Below, in pieces: positions 1 to 7,072 of a stretch of DNA of 12,975 bases. The position numbers and the translations under genes were made by a program. This DNA is from Planctomycetota bacterium (GTDB lineage Bacteria; Planctomycetota; Phycisphaerae; WQYP01; JAJZKY01): assembly GCA_021803885.1 (NCBI GenBank), contig JAJZKY010000049.1, forward strand, positions 1 through 12,975. The letters run 5' to 3'. The notes under the pieces are model-generated. The model saw only the letters and a program-made list of their open reading frames with translations. It was not told the DNA's origin and did not search any database. The stretch's first letter is position 1; each line of letters opens with the position of its first letter.

Positions 1-1
1 G

Positions 2-1093
2 CGCTATTCCCGTGAAAACCGTGAAGCAATAGGAGATGTTCACGACTATGTTATGGTCTATGCAAAAAGTCCTGAGCTATTTAAGGAATCAAGGAACCTT
101 ATTCCTTTGACGGAAAAGCAAGCCGCTATATATAAGTTCGCGCATCCCCACCCTGAGCGTCGCTGGCGCGGCATACCAATGACCGCGCAAGGGTATCGGC
201 CAAATCAGATGTACTCCATCACCGCGCCCGGAGGAAAGGTATTTCTACCACCCGAAGGTCGATGCTGGTCGACAATTGAGCCCGAGTTTCTGAAGCTGAA
301 AGCTGCGGGCCGAATCTCTTTTGGCCGTGATGACAATAGCCAGCCGAATACGGTGAGGTTCCTGGACGAAGTTGAGGGTTTCGTTCCCTGGACTTGGTGG
401 AGCCATGAGGAAGTAGGACACACCGATGAAGCTAAGAAAGAAATATATAGCGTTTTCGGGGCGGCCAACACCTTTGATACGCCTAAGCCCGAGAGGCTTT
501 TACATCGCATATTGCACATAGCCTCCAATCCCGGCGATCTCATACTCGACAGCTTTCTTGGCTCTGGTACAACAGCAGCCGTCGCCCACAAAATGGGACG
601 TCGCTACATTGGCATAGAGATGGGCGAGCACGCAATCACGCATTGTGTACCGCGCCTGAAGAAAGTTGTGGAGGGCGAACAAGGTGGCATTTCAGAGGCC
701 GTTGGCTGGAAGGGCGGTGGCGGATTCCGGTTTTATCAATTGGGCAGCCCCATCTTCGACGAGCATGGCAGGATCAACCCGGCCATCCGCTTTCCTCATC
801 TTGCCGCGCACATCTGGTTCTCTGAAACGCGGACGCCACTTTCCTTAAAGCGCAAGCGCTCGCCGCTGCTCGGGGTGCATGAAGGGACCGCCTACTATCT
901 CCTGTACAACGGCATTCTGGGCGACAAGCGAACTGATGGCGGCAATGTGTTGACGCGCAAATTGCTGGCGGAGTTGCCGCCACATGATGGCCCGTGCGTG
1001 ATTTACGGCGAGAGTTCGCGAATAAGTACTCCTGCGCTGAAGCAGCTTGGCATTACCTTCAAACAGACCCCCTATGATGTGAAGGCCCGCTGA
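2..1093 (+). CDS. Site-specific DNA methyltransferase (Type III Mod-like, beta class), 5'-truncated by window edge
   Basis: The frame is open from base 2, so the gene begins upstream; the first ATG at 53 is internal. It encodes the C-terminal part of an S-adenosylmethionine-dependent adenine (or N4-cytosine) DNA methyltransferase that would mark host sites against the restriction partner downstream. Visible signs are an HDYVMVYAKS segment at the edge, typical of Mod proteins just after the catalytic domain; TPKPERLLHRIL near residues 143-154 counted from base 53; and the SAM-binding motif I DSFLGSGTT at residues 166-174 (bases 548-574), followed by GRRYIGIEM. Motif I lying late in the protein is the beta-class order; the catalytic DPPY motif must lie outside the window and cannot be checked. 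The stop overlaps the next start by one base (TGATG), implying coupled translation. The family is clear; target site and Type III assignment are inferred. Confidence 0.9.
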   Translation, partial: RYSRENREAIGDVHDYVMVYAKSPELFKESRNLIPLTEKQAAIYKFAHPHPERRWRGIPMTAQGYRPNQMYSITAPGGKVFLPPEGRCWSTIEPEFLKLKAAGRISFGRDDNSQPNTVRFLDEVEGFVPWTWWSHEEVGHTDEAKKEIYSVFGAANTFDTPKPERLLHRILHIASNPGDLILDSFLGSGTTAAVAHKMGRRYIGIEMGEHAITHCVPRLKKVVEGEQGGISEAVGWKGGGGFRFYQLGSPIFDEHGRINPAIRFPHLAAHIWFSETRTPLSLKRKRSPLLGVHEGTAYYLLYNGILGDKRTDGGNVLTRKLLAELPPHDGPCVIYGESSRISTPALKQLGITFKQTPYDVKAR

Positions 1094-3717
1094 TGGAGAT
1101 ACAGCTCAAAGATTTTCAAAAGCGCACGCTGGAGAAGCTGGCGGAATATCTGGGTGAGGTGCGCCTGTATGGGGACCCGGCCCGGGCGTTTGCGAAGGTT
1201 GCGGAAGATCGCGACGGCGGCGTGCCGCAATACCGCACGGTGCCGGGGCTGGAGACGGTTCCGTATGTCTGTCTGCGACTGCCAACGGGCGGCGGCAAAA
1301 CGATCCTGGGTGCATACGCGATTCACGTTGCGGCAAAGAATTACATTGAGAAAGATTATCCGGTCGTGCTGTGGCTGGTTCCCAGCAACACGATCCGCAC
1401 ACAAACCGCGAATGCCCTGAAGGATACGCAGCATCCCTACCGGCAGGCGCTGGACCAGGAATTTGAAGGACGGGTGCGCGTCTTCGATATCGAAGAGATT
1501 GAGAACATCCGACCGCAAGACCTGCTCGAGAGCGTATGCGTGGTAGTGGCGACGATCCAGACGCTGCGCGTGTCAAACACGACGGGACGGGATGTCTACG
1601 CCCACAAAGAGGCGCTGGAAGACCATTTCACAAGGCTGAATGTTTCGTTGCCGGAACTGGAGCGAATCGATGCTGGCCCGTATGCCGGCAAGGTGAAATA
1701 TTCCTTTGCCAACCTGATGATGATCCATCGCCCGATGGTCATTATGGATGAGGCGCACAATGCCCGAACTTCGCTGACGTTTGAAGTGCTGAACCGGCTT
1801 GCGCCATGCTGCATTGTGGAGCTGACGGCGACGCCGGACAATCATCCGCGGACTGGGAGTAACGTGCTGTGCCGCGTGTCTGCCGCGGAACTGAAGGCAG
1901 AGGCGATGATCAAACTGCCGATCGTGCTGACAGAACATGCGTCTTCCTGGGAGTCGGCAGTGAGCGATGCGTTGCGGACGCGCAAGCGGCTGGCGGAATT
2001 GGCGCTCGATGAGCTCGACTACATCCGGCCCATTCTGCTGATCCAGGCCGAGAACCAAGACCGGCCCGCGAACGTGGATGCTGTCAAGAAATATCTGATG
2101 GAGAACGAGCGGCTGCCGGAAGACCAGATTGCCGTGGCGACGGGTACGCAGCGTGAGTTGGAGGGCATCAACCTCTTCGATCCGAAGTGTCCGATTGAAG
2201 TGGTGATTACGGTGCAAGCACTGAAAGAGGGCTGGGACTGTTCCTTTGCCTATGTCTTCTGCTCGACGGCCAACATCCATAACGCAACCAGCGTGGAACA
2301 GTTGCTAGGGCGCGTGTTGCGAATGCCGTATGTTCGGCGGCGCAAGGCGCAGGACTTGAACAAGGCCTACGCGCATGTCTCCAGCCCGAATTTCTCAGAA
2401 GCCGCCAAACAACTGGAGACCAGCATGGTTGCACTCGGCTTCGACGCGGTGGAAGCGGATGCGCTGATCGAGCGTGGTCGACCGACGAGTGCCGGGCTGC
2501 CGCTTTTCGACGACCTGGCGCCTATGGCGGTCACTCTCTCCGCAGCACCGGATTTGACGACCCTCAACCAGCACGAGTTGAAGCAAGTCATAATTCATCG
2601 AGAGCCGGACGGCACAGCAAAAATCGAAATCCATGGAGAGCTCACCGAGCCCCTGCGGGAGAAAATTCTTGCTGGCGCCAGTCCAGTAGATCGACCGGTG
2701 CTGGAGCAAAAGCTGCGCGAGTATGGAGTGGATCCGGGGAGAGCGCTTTCGCCAGCGGACCGGCGCGATGCATTCGTAGTACCGCGGTTGTGCGTCCACT
2801 TCGATGGCGAGCTGCGCCTGTTTGACGAAGAGTTGATCCTGGATGCGCATAGTTGGGACTTGCTGGCCTGCAAATCGTATTTGTCCGATTTCCGCTACGA
2901 TCCTGCGACACGCACCTTCGAGCTGGATGTGGCCGGAGATCGCATACAGACGAGATTCATGGGCACCGATCAGCTCGACTTGAGTCTGCTGCCGGTCCCG
3001 TGGACGGAGTCGGATTTGGTCCGCTGGCTGGACAAACAGGTCCGGCAGGACGATGTTCGTCAGGAGACCATGCTGGCTTGGCTGCAACGAGCGGTGACGG
3101 GCCTACTTGCACACGGGAAATTCGACATTTCAACGCTTGTACGGGCCAAGTATCTTTTGTGCAAAAAACTGGAATTTGAAATTGGCGAATGCAGAGAAAG
3201 CGCACACAAAGCCGGGTATCAGGAAGTCCTCTTCGGTCCGCAGGCGGCTGTCGAAACCACCTATGACTATTCCTTCTCCTACGATCCGCGGAATTATCCG
3301 GCGAACTGGCTCTACGCTGGCAATTATCAGTGGAAGTGCCACTACTATCCGAAGCCAGGAGAACTGAAGAGCGAAGGCGAGGAATTTGACTGTGCGAAAG
3401 CGCTGGATGGCCAGCCAGAGGTGCAATATTGGGTGCGAAATCTGGAGCGGCAGCCGCTGGCGTCCTTCTGGCTCAGGACCGCTACCGACCGTTTTTACCC
3501 CGACTTTGTCGCCCAGCTCGAAGATGGACGCATTCTTGTCGTCGAATACAAGGGTGAACTCTACTCCGATAATCCCGATACCCGCGAAAAGCGAACCTTG
3601 GGAGAAATCTGGCAGGAAAGAAGCAAGGGAAAGGCGCTGTTTCTGATCGCCACAAGGATCGATGACCAAGGCAGAGGCACATTTGACCAGATTCGTGACA
3701 AGATCTCGGGTAGGTAG
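1093..3717 (+). CDS. Type III-like restriction enzyme: DEAD/DEAH SF2 helicase with C-terminal PD-(D/E)XK nuclease
   Basis: This 874-residue protein is the probable restriction subunit paired with the methyltransferase, cutting unmodified DNA after ATP-dependent translocation or switching. Helicase motifs in order: a Q-tip-like FQKRTLEKL near residue 8, Walker A PTGGGKT (64-70), DEAH in IMDEAHNAR (219-222), motif III TAT (245-247), a LKEGWDC motif (377-383) and motif VI QLLGRVLRMP (403-412). The C-terminus carries PD (803-804) and E818-x-K820 in VEYKG, the PD-(D/E)XK pattern of Res nuclease domains. Length is close to, slightly below, classical Res subunits. The ATG overlaps the methyltransferase stop, and a GAAGG Shine-Dalgarno lies at 1081-1085. 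All catalytic motifs appear intact, so the enzyme is probably active. It could belong to a Type III-related subgroup rather than the EcoP1/EcoP15 type; I cannot decide by eye. Confidence 0.93.
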   Translation: MEIQLKDFQKRTLEKLAEYLGEVRLYGDPARAFAKVAEDRDGGVPQYRTVPGLETVPYVCLRLPTGGGKTILGAYAIHVAAKNYIEKDYPVVLWLVPSNTIRTQTANALKDTQHPYRQALDQEFEGRVRVFDIEEIENIRPQDLLESVCVVVATIQTLRVSNTTGRDVYAHKEALEDHFTRLNVSLPELERIDAGPYAGKVKYSFANLMMIHRPMVIMDEAHNARTSLTFEVLNRLAPCCIVELTATPDNHPRTGSNVLCRVSAAELKAEAMIKLPIVLTEHASSWESAVSDALRTRKRLAELALDELDYIRPILLIQAENQDRPANVDAVKKYLMENERLPEDQIAVATGTQRELEGINLFDPKCPIEVVITVQALKEGWDCSFAYVFCSTANIHNATSVEQLLGRVLRMPYVRRRKAQDLNKAYAHVSSPNFSEAAKQLETSMVALGFDAVEADALIERGRPTSAGLPLFDDLAPMAVTLSAAPDLTTLNQHELKQVIIHREPDGTAKIEIHGELTEPLREKILAGASPVDRPVLEQKLREYGVDPGRALSPADRRDAFVVPRLCVHFDGELRLFDEELILDAHSWDLLACKSYLSDFRYDPATRTFELDVAGDRIQTRFMGTDQLDLSLLPVPWTESDLVRWLDKQVRQDDVRQETMLAWLQRAVTGLLAHGKFDISTLVRAKYLLCKKLEFEIGECRESAHKAGYQEVLFGPQAAVETTYDYSFSYDPRNYPANWLYAGNYQWKCHYYPKPGELKSEGEEFDCAKALDGQPEVQYWVRNLERQPLASFWLRTATDRFYPDFVAQLEDGRILVVEYKGELYSDNPDTREKRTLGEIWQERSKGKALFLIATRIDDQGRGTFDQIRDKISGR

Positions 3718-3960
3718 ACGCTTCAAAGGCAAACGTTTGGAAATCCAGGCTCACTTTGGGCCGTTTCCTGCCGAACTCCCGGCATGTGGGGTAAAAACTG
3801 ACGCTCGTAAAAAAATATTTGTGTTTCAAATTTTGACAAAGCAGACTGTTTTCCGTACCAGGAAATGTTCGAACTGACACGCAAAACAGTCGGTACTACT
3901 GCCCTGGTAATTCACCCTGTGTTCAAAGGTCGGCCGCTCACCAAGCTGACAAGCGGGTTT
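3718..3960. other. Convergent intergenic region with interleaved inverted repeats
   Basis: No credible gene lies between the restriction gene and the oppositely oriented gp157. It contains a perfect 10-base palindrome CAAACGTTTG (3730-3739) and a 5-bp hairpin TGCCG/CGGCA (3769-3784) with no T-run. Two inverted repeats interleave: GACTGTTTT (3844-3852) with AAAACAGTC (3883-3891), and TACCAGG (3856-3862) with CCTGGTA (3903-3909). None is a classical rho-independent terminator. The A/T-rich stretch 3810-3840 stands out against the GC-rich surroundings. Confidence 0.5.
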
Positions 3961-4566
3961 TCAGGCGACACGCAGATGAGATCCCCGATGCGCCTCCGCG
4001 CCAGGCACGGTTTCCCCATGTCCGATGGCTTGCCTGATCGCTTCGTTATTGAGTATTTTCTGTTGGGTGGAGGCTAACAGAGCAACTTTGATGTCCTCTG
4101 GAAGACATTCCAAAACGGATTCCCAGAGGCTGCCCTGAACTCTGACATCCACTTCCTGAAAGGCCAGGGGTACCTGCGTTTCATCGATAATGCGCACAGA
4201 TCCCTGACTGTTCTTCTGCAATCGCAGAGTGAACTCCCTGCCCTCGATCTTCCTGAGATCGCGGCTCTTGAGGTAGTACAGCACCATGCCCTTGGTCCTC
4301 GCGATCTTGTTGTCTGCCGCGCGCGAGCGCTCCTGCAAGCGTGCAGCTTCGTTCTTGCAGTACAGCATCCGGGCCTCCATCATGCGCAGGAAGCGCCCGA
4401 TCCGGTCCACTTTCTCGCCGTGGGCTTCGCAGAATTTCTGGAAGCGGCCCATGAGATCCGCTCCAGCCTCTCCCTGACTTTCAATCTCTTCCTGAATCTC
4501 CTCAAGAAGCGTGTCCAGTTCCGCGTCGATTTCAAACAACGAGTTTTCCTGAACGACTGAAGACAT
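3961..4566 (-). CDS. Siphovirus Gp157-like protein
   Basis: This 201-residue protein resembles the Gp157 family of siphoviruses, small coiled-coil proteins found among phage early or DNA-metabolism genes; one member was linked to phage resistance in Streptococcus thermophilus. The visible pattern fits: an N-terminal SLFEIDAELDTLLEEIQEE segment (about residues 9-27), a long charged helical region (about 40-110) with regularly spaced hydrophobics and many K/R/E, then FTLRLQKNSQGSVRIIDE (about 117-134) and a VPLAFQE turn, matching the family's beta tail after the helix. The start has a strong Shine-Dalgarno (AAGGAGG, complement of 4574-4580) seven bases upstream and a promoter-like pair at 4604-4633. 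It stands alone, with no recombinase or SSB beside it, so it may be a captured phage gene. The final 20 residues look non-conserved. The molecular role is unknown. Confidence 0.72.
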   Translation of the reverse strand: MSSVVQENSLFEIDAELDTLLEEIQEEIESQGEAGADLMGRFQKFCEAHGEKVDRIGRFLRMMEARMLYCKNEAARLQERSRAADNKIARTKGMVLYYLKSRDLRKIEGREFTLRLQKNSQGSVRIIDETQVPLAFQEVDVRVQGSLWESVLECLPEDIKVALLASTQQKILNNEAIRQAIGHGETVPGAEAHRGSHLRVA

Positions 4567-4888
4567 TCGCCGTCCTCCTTCCTAAACGACAGAGCCGCCT
4601 TCTTTCATAGAAGAATGCCAGGCTTAATTTCAAATGCGCGTGAGAACGTCCTGAATGACTTCGGGTCGGCGGCATCGGGACTCTTCCTCGCGTACACCGT
4701 TCGTGGCAGCCTGTGAGGAGGGCCATAGCCGTGCATTTGCTTTCGATGACTGGGCTGAATGTAGTTTTTCATACACTTTGAAGTTCGGGGCCTCCGCGTC
4801 GACACACAGCACATGCGCTGCGACAGCGCTCACGACGTGTATGGATTCTTCGCACTCTTCTGGAAGCCAGGAATAAGATGGTTGGCAG
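4567..4888. other. Divergent intergenic region between gp157 and dinB
   Basis: It holds the gp157 promoter and, on the dinB side, a perfect inverted repeat GCGCTG-CGA-CAGCGC at 4815-4829, which could be a regulator site or a small RNA hairpin. I see no CTGT-N8-ACAG, GAAC-N4-GTTC or GTTC-N7-GTTC LexA box ahead of dinB. A 96-codon minus-strand frame (4630-4920) crosses the region and runs into the dinB start; I see no family in it and treat it as doubtful. Confidence 0.4.
4604..4633 (-). promoter_or_regulatory. Putative sigma70-type promoter of gp157
   Basis: On the minus strand TTGAAA (complement of 4628-4633, five of six to consensus) is followed after 18 bases by TATGAA (complement of 4604-4609, four of six). 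The predicted start falls about 30 bases before the gp157 ATG, which has a strong ribosome binding site. Inferred by eye only. Confidence 0.4.
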
Positions 4889-5956
4889 ATGACCGTCCGC
4901 AAAATCGTCCATATCGACATGGACGCGTTTTATGCGTCCGTCGAACAGCGGGATGATCCGCAACTCCGCGGCAAACCTGTCATTGTCGCCTGGCGGGGCA
5001 ACCGTTCGGTGGTCTGTGCCGCTTCATATGAGGCCAGACGTTTCGGGGTACGCTCCGCCATGCCAGCAACTCGTGCCGCACGCTCGTGTCCCGATGCGGT
5101 CTTCGTTCCCCCGGATTTCCCGCGCTATCGTGCGGTCTCGCGCCTGGTGCGCGAGATATTCAAGCGGCACACGGATTTGGTGGAGCCGCTGTCGCTGGAC
5201 GAAGCATATCTCGACGTTACCGAGAACAAGATTGGTTTGGCGACCGCTACGCGCGTTGCACGCGCAATTCGTGACCAAATTCGCCAAGAACTGCATCTGA
5301 CGGCCTCAGCGGGCGTAGCGCCGAACAAATTTCTGGCAAAGATCGCCTCCGACTGGCGCAAACCGGACGGACTCTTCGTCATTCAGCCTGGTGAGGTGGA
5401 TACGTTCCTGTCGCCACTGCCGGTTGGACGCCTACCTGGTGTAGGCAAAGTGACGGGAGAGAAGCTGGAGCAGCTTGGCATACGGACGGTGGGAGACTTG
5501 CGAGGCTTGGATTTATCGACACTCAAAGGCCGCTTCGGACGTCACGGTCTGCGTCTGTATGAACTCGCCCGGGGCCTGGACAATAGCGAAGTCGTCCCAG
5601 ACAGACCGACACAATCCGTCTCCGTTGAGGACACGTTCGAGCGCGATGTGCCGTTGATAGAAATGGAGCCAACGATACGCCGTCTGGCGGAAAAAGCCTG
5701 GTCCGCGTCGCGCAAGGAACCGCGCATTGCGCGTACCGTGGTACTCAAACTGAAGACAAGCGAGTTTCATATTCTCACCCGCAGCCATACCCCCTGTTCT
5801 CCTCCCTCTTCTTGCAACGAATTGACCAAAATCGCACTGTCTCTCCGGGAGCGAGTGGACTTGGGGCCCCAGCAACGCTTTCGTCTGGTTGGCGTTGGTC
5901 TCATCAATTTTCGCGAAGCCGAAGATATGCTGATGCAGCCAACCCTTTTCGAGTAA
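4889..5956 (+). CDS. dinB: DNA polymerase IV (Y-family translesion polymerase)
   Basis: This 355-residue protein is a Y-family error-prone polymerase that copies past damaged bases. It lines up along its length with Escherichia coli DinB. The palm has VHIDMDAFYASVEQRD with metal ligand D10 and a steric-gate tyrosine Y15, then LSLDEAYLDVT with D104 and E105. LTASAGVAPNKFLAKIASD follows, then a helix-hairpin-helix LPGVGKVTGEKLEQLGI in the thumb and a little-finger domain. The C-terminus has QPTLF (350-354), matching the QxxLF beta-clamp binding motif. All catalytic residues are present and the length is normal, so it should be functional. The Shine-Dalgarno is weak (AGGAA about 15 bases upstream), but starting at this ATG gives the expected N-terminus. 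It is divergent from gp157 and has no imuA/imuB or dnaE2 neighbours. SOS control is likely for the family, but no LexA box was recognised. Confidence 0.95.
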   Translation: MTVRKIVHIDMDAFYASVEQRDDPQLRGKPVIVAWRGNRSVVCAASYEARRFGVRSAMPATRAARSCPDAVFVPPDFPRYRAVSRLVREIFKRHTDLVEPLSLDEAYLDVTENKIGLATATRVARAIRDQIRQELHLTASAGVAPNKFLAKIASDWRKPDGLFVIQPGEVDTFLSPLPVGRLPGVGKVTGEKLEQLGIRTVGDLRGLDLSTLKGRFGRHGLRLYELARGLDNSEVVPDRPTQSVSVEDTFERDVPLIEMEPTIRRLAEKAWSASRKEPRIARTVVLKLKTSEFHILTRSHTPCSPPSSCNELTKIALSLRERVDLGPQQRFRLVGVGLINFREAEDMLMQPTLFE

Positions 5957-6124
5957 CTGCATATTTTGGCAGGAAATCGTCACCATCGGTTACGAACAGC
6001 ACAGCCGAGGAGGCATGGGAAGATTGAGGCCGCGCCAGAGCCATGTTGGGCCATACCTTAAGAAAGTCGCGGAGAAAGAAGCACGCAATGCCGGTGCTGG
6101 ACCCACCTCTTGCAGGAAGGACAA
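5957..6124. other. Short convergent intergenic region
   Basis: These 168 bases lie between the ends of dinB and the PIN toxin. I see no convincing gene, terminator or repeat in them. Confidence 0.4.
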
Positions 6125-6547
6125 CTAGGCGCGTGCAAAAGGGTTTTCAATGCCTATACCAACGATCCGTTGACCGGCGTTCAAGTCCTCCGAGAGGATT
6201 CGCACTGCGCCGGCCTTTCGTGCGCTCGCAAGAATGAGGGCGTCCCAAAAACTGATTCGGGCCTCATCCTCAATCTGGAATGCCATGAAAATGTCCTCGG
6301 CTACCGTGTCCACACACCAAGTGGCATAGCTGTTCACGACGCAACGAGCCGCCTTCCTGCTCAAAGGCGAGGAGATTTTCCGGGTCGCATTTACGTAAAA
6401 TTCCTGGAGCACCTGCATACTGAGGACGCCGGCGCGTCTACTCCAGAGGTCACGGAGGACCTCCTTCGCGATCTCATGCTTGGCTTTGGCATCGAGATCA
6501 TGCGCGTAAATCAAAATATTGGTGTCGACGAAGGTCTTATCGCTCAT
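6125..6547 (-). CDS. PIN-domain ribonuclease toxin (VapC-like)
   Basis: This 140-residue protein has the size and motif order of a VapC-type toxin, a magnesium-dependent RNase that cleaves tRNA or rRNA when freed from its antitoxin. Seen in the sequence are FVDTNILIYAHD (D8 and N10), the acidic residue E49 in VLQEFYVN, SFWDALILASARKAGAVRILSEDLNAG with D102, and D121. All four expected PIN acidic positions are present, so the toxin looks intact. Its start lies 11 bases inside the antitoxin gene, the usual coupling of antitoxin-first TA operons; the ribosome binding site is weak, fitting translational coupling. Its target cannot be told from sequence. Confidence 0.9.
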   Translation of the reverse strand: MSDKTFVDTNILIYAHDLDAKAKHEIAKEVLRDLWSRRAGVLSMQVLQEFYVNATRKISSPLSRKAARCVVNSYATWCVDTVAEDIFMAFQIEDEARISFWDALILASARKAGAVRILSEDLNAGQRIVGIGIENPFARA

Positions 6548-6785
6548 GCAGTTCAGCCCGGCTGACAGAGATCACCCCGCCCATATGGAAACCCTTTTTC
6601 AACAGTGCCAGGGCTGTCCGTTTGGCCTGCTCATACGCTTCTTCCGCACCCACGAGGACGTCGATTTGTTCGGCGAGAAGCCCGCTGATCGAGGTAGAAC
6701 GTTTGGCCGCGAGCACTTTCGCCTTCTGAATGGTCTGTGGAGTCAGACTGACCGTGACATTTTGCTTTTTGCTGGCCTGTGCCAT
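6537..6785 (-). CDS. Ribbon-helix-helix antitoxin partner of the PIN toxin
   Basis: This 82-residue protein is the probable antitoxin and autorepressor of the PIN toxin. The N-terminus shows a ribbon strand NVTVSLT (about residues 9-15), a helix QTIQKAKVLAAKR (17-29) and a second helix starting at STSISGLLAEQIDVL (30-44), the MetJ/Arc/CopG arrangement. The C-terminal part, with AYEQAKRTALALLKKGFHMGG, would wrap the toxin. A longer frame reaches 6884, but I chose the ATG at 6785 because AAAGGAGGT (complement of 6795-6803) lies nine bases upstream and the extra 33 residues overlap the operator and look non-coding. It ends 11 bases into the toxin gene. The exact antitoxin subfamily is uncertain. 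Confidence 0.85.
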   Translation of the reverse strand: MAQASKKQNVTVSLTPQTIQKAKVLAAKRSTSISGLLAEQIDVLVGAEEAYEQAKRTALALLKKGFHMGGVISVSRAELHER

Positions 6786-6806
6786 GACAGAGCCACCTCC
6801 TTTACT

Positions 6807-6835
6807 TATTTTACGTGCTGCACGTATTTTACGTG
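6807..6835. promoter_or_regulatory. Probable operator of the toxin-antitoxin operon
   Basis: An inverted repeat TACGTG-CTG-CACGTA (6812-6826) overlaps an 11-base direct repeat TATTTTACGTG at 6807-6817 and 6825-6835, 18 bases apart start to start. It sits across the predicted -10 and transcription start of the antitoxin gene. Ribbon-helix-helix antitoxins commonly bind such repeated half-sites to repress their own operon, so this is the likely autoregulatory site. The repeats are directly seen; the function is inferred. Confidence 0.6.
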
Positions 6836-6854
6836 ACCTCGTTGTTGAGTACAA
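6826..6854 (-). promoter_or_regulatory. Putative promoter of the toxin-antitoxin operon
   Basis: On the minus strand TTGTAC (complement of 6849-6854) is followed after 17 bases by TAAAAT (complement of 6826-6831, five of six to the -10 consensus). The -10 lies inside the operator repeats. The -35 is weak, only TTG matching well. Confidence 0.35.
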
Positions 6855-7072
6855 CTTCAAAGTCGGCATCAGCGTGAAGGACATTCAGCGTTGGCTTTCG
6901 TCCAACGTGGCCAGGACTTCTCCGCGTCCGGTATATGGAGAGCGATGGCATTGAACCGCACTGACACTGGATCCCCTGACGAGTCCAGCCAAGAGAAGCT
7001 CTTTATGGCAAACATATCTTATCGGCTCGCTTGTGGTTACTTGCGGGCTATCGATCGAGTGAGTGCTGCTAA
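6836..7072. other. Intergenic region between the VWA operon end and the toxin-antitoxin promoter
   Basis: No gene, clear terminator or repeat family is supported here. A minus-strand frame ending at 6829 encodes VLHADADFEVV, which faintly recalls the tail of some PIN domains, but it has no start or other motif and is not called. Confidence 0.35.

Noticed and set aside
1573..2280. 235-codon minus-strand frame inside the restriction gene
   Set aside because: Shadow of the helicase domain; histidine- and arginine-rich with no domain.
3769..3784. Hairpin TGCCG/CGGCA as terminator of the restriction gene
   Set aside because: Stem of only five pairs and no T-run afterwards.
3833..3861. TTGACA followed after 17 bases by TACCAG as a plus-strand promoter
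   Set aside because: The -10 is poor and no plus-strand gene follows within a kilobase.
6110..6565. 151-codon plus-strand frame opposite the PIN toxin
   Set aside because: Antisense to a gene with all PIN acidic residues; no motif of its own.
6786..6884. Longer antitoxin start at 6884
   Set aside because: The extra residues overlap the operator and promoter, and the ATG at 6785 has a near-perfect Shine-Dalgarno.
6829..6990. Minus-strand frame encoding VLHADADFEVV, possible PIN-domain remnant
   Set aside because: Only a few residues resemble a PIN tail; no start, no acidic motif series and a stop close upstream.
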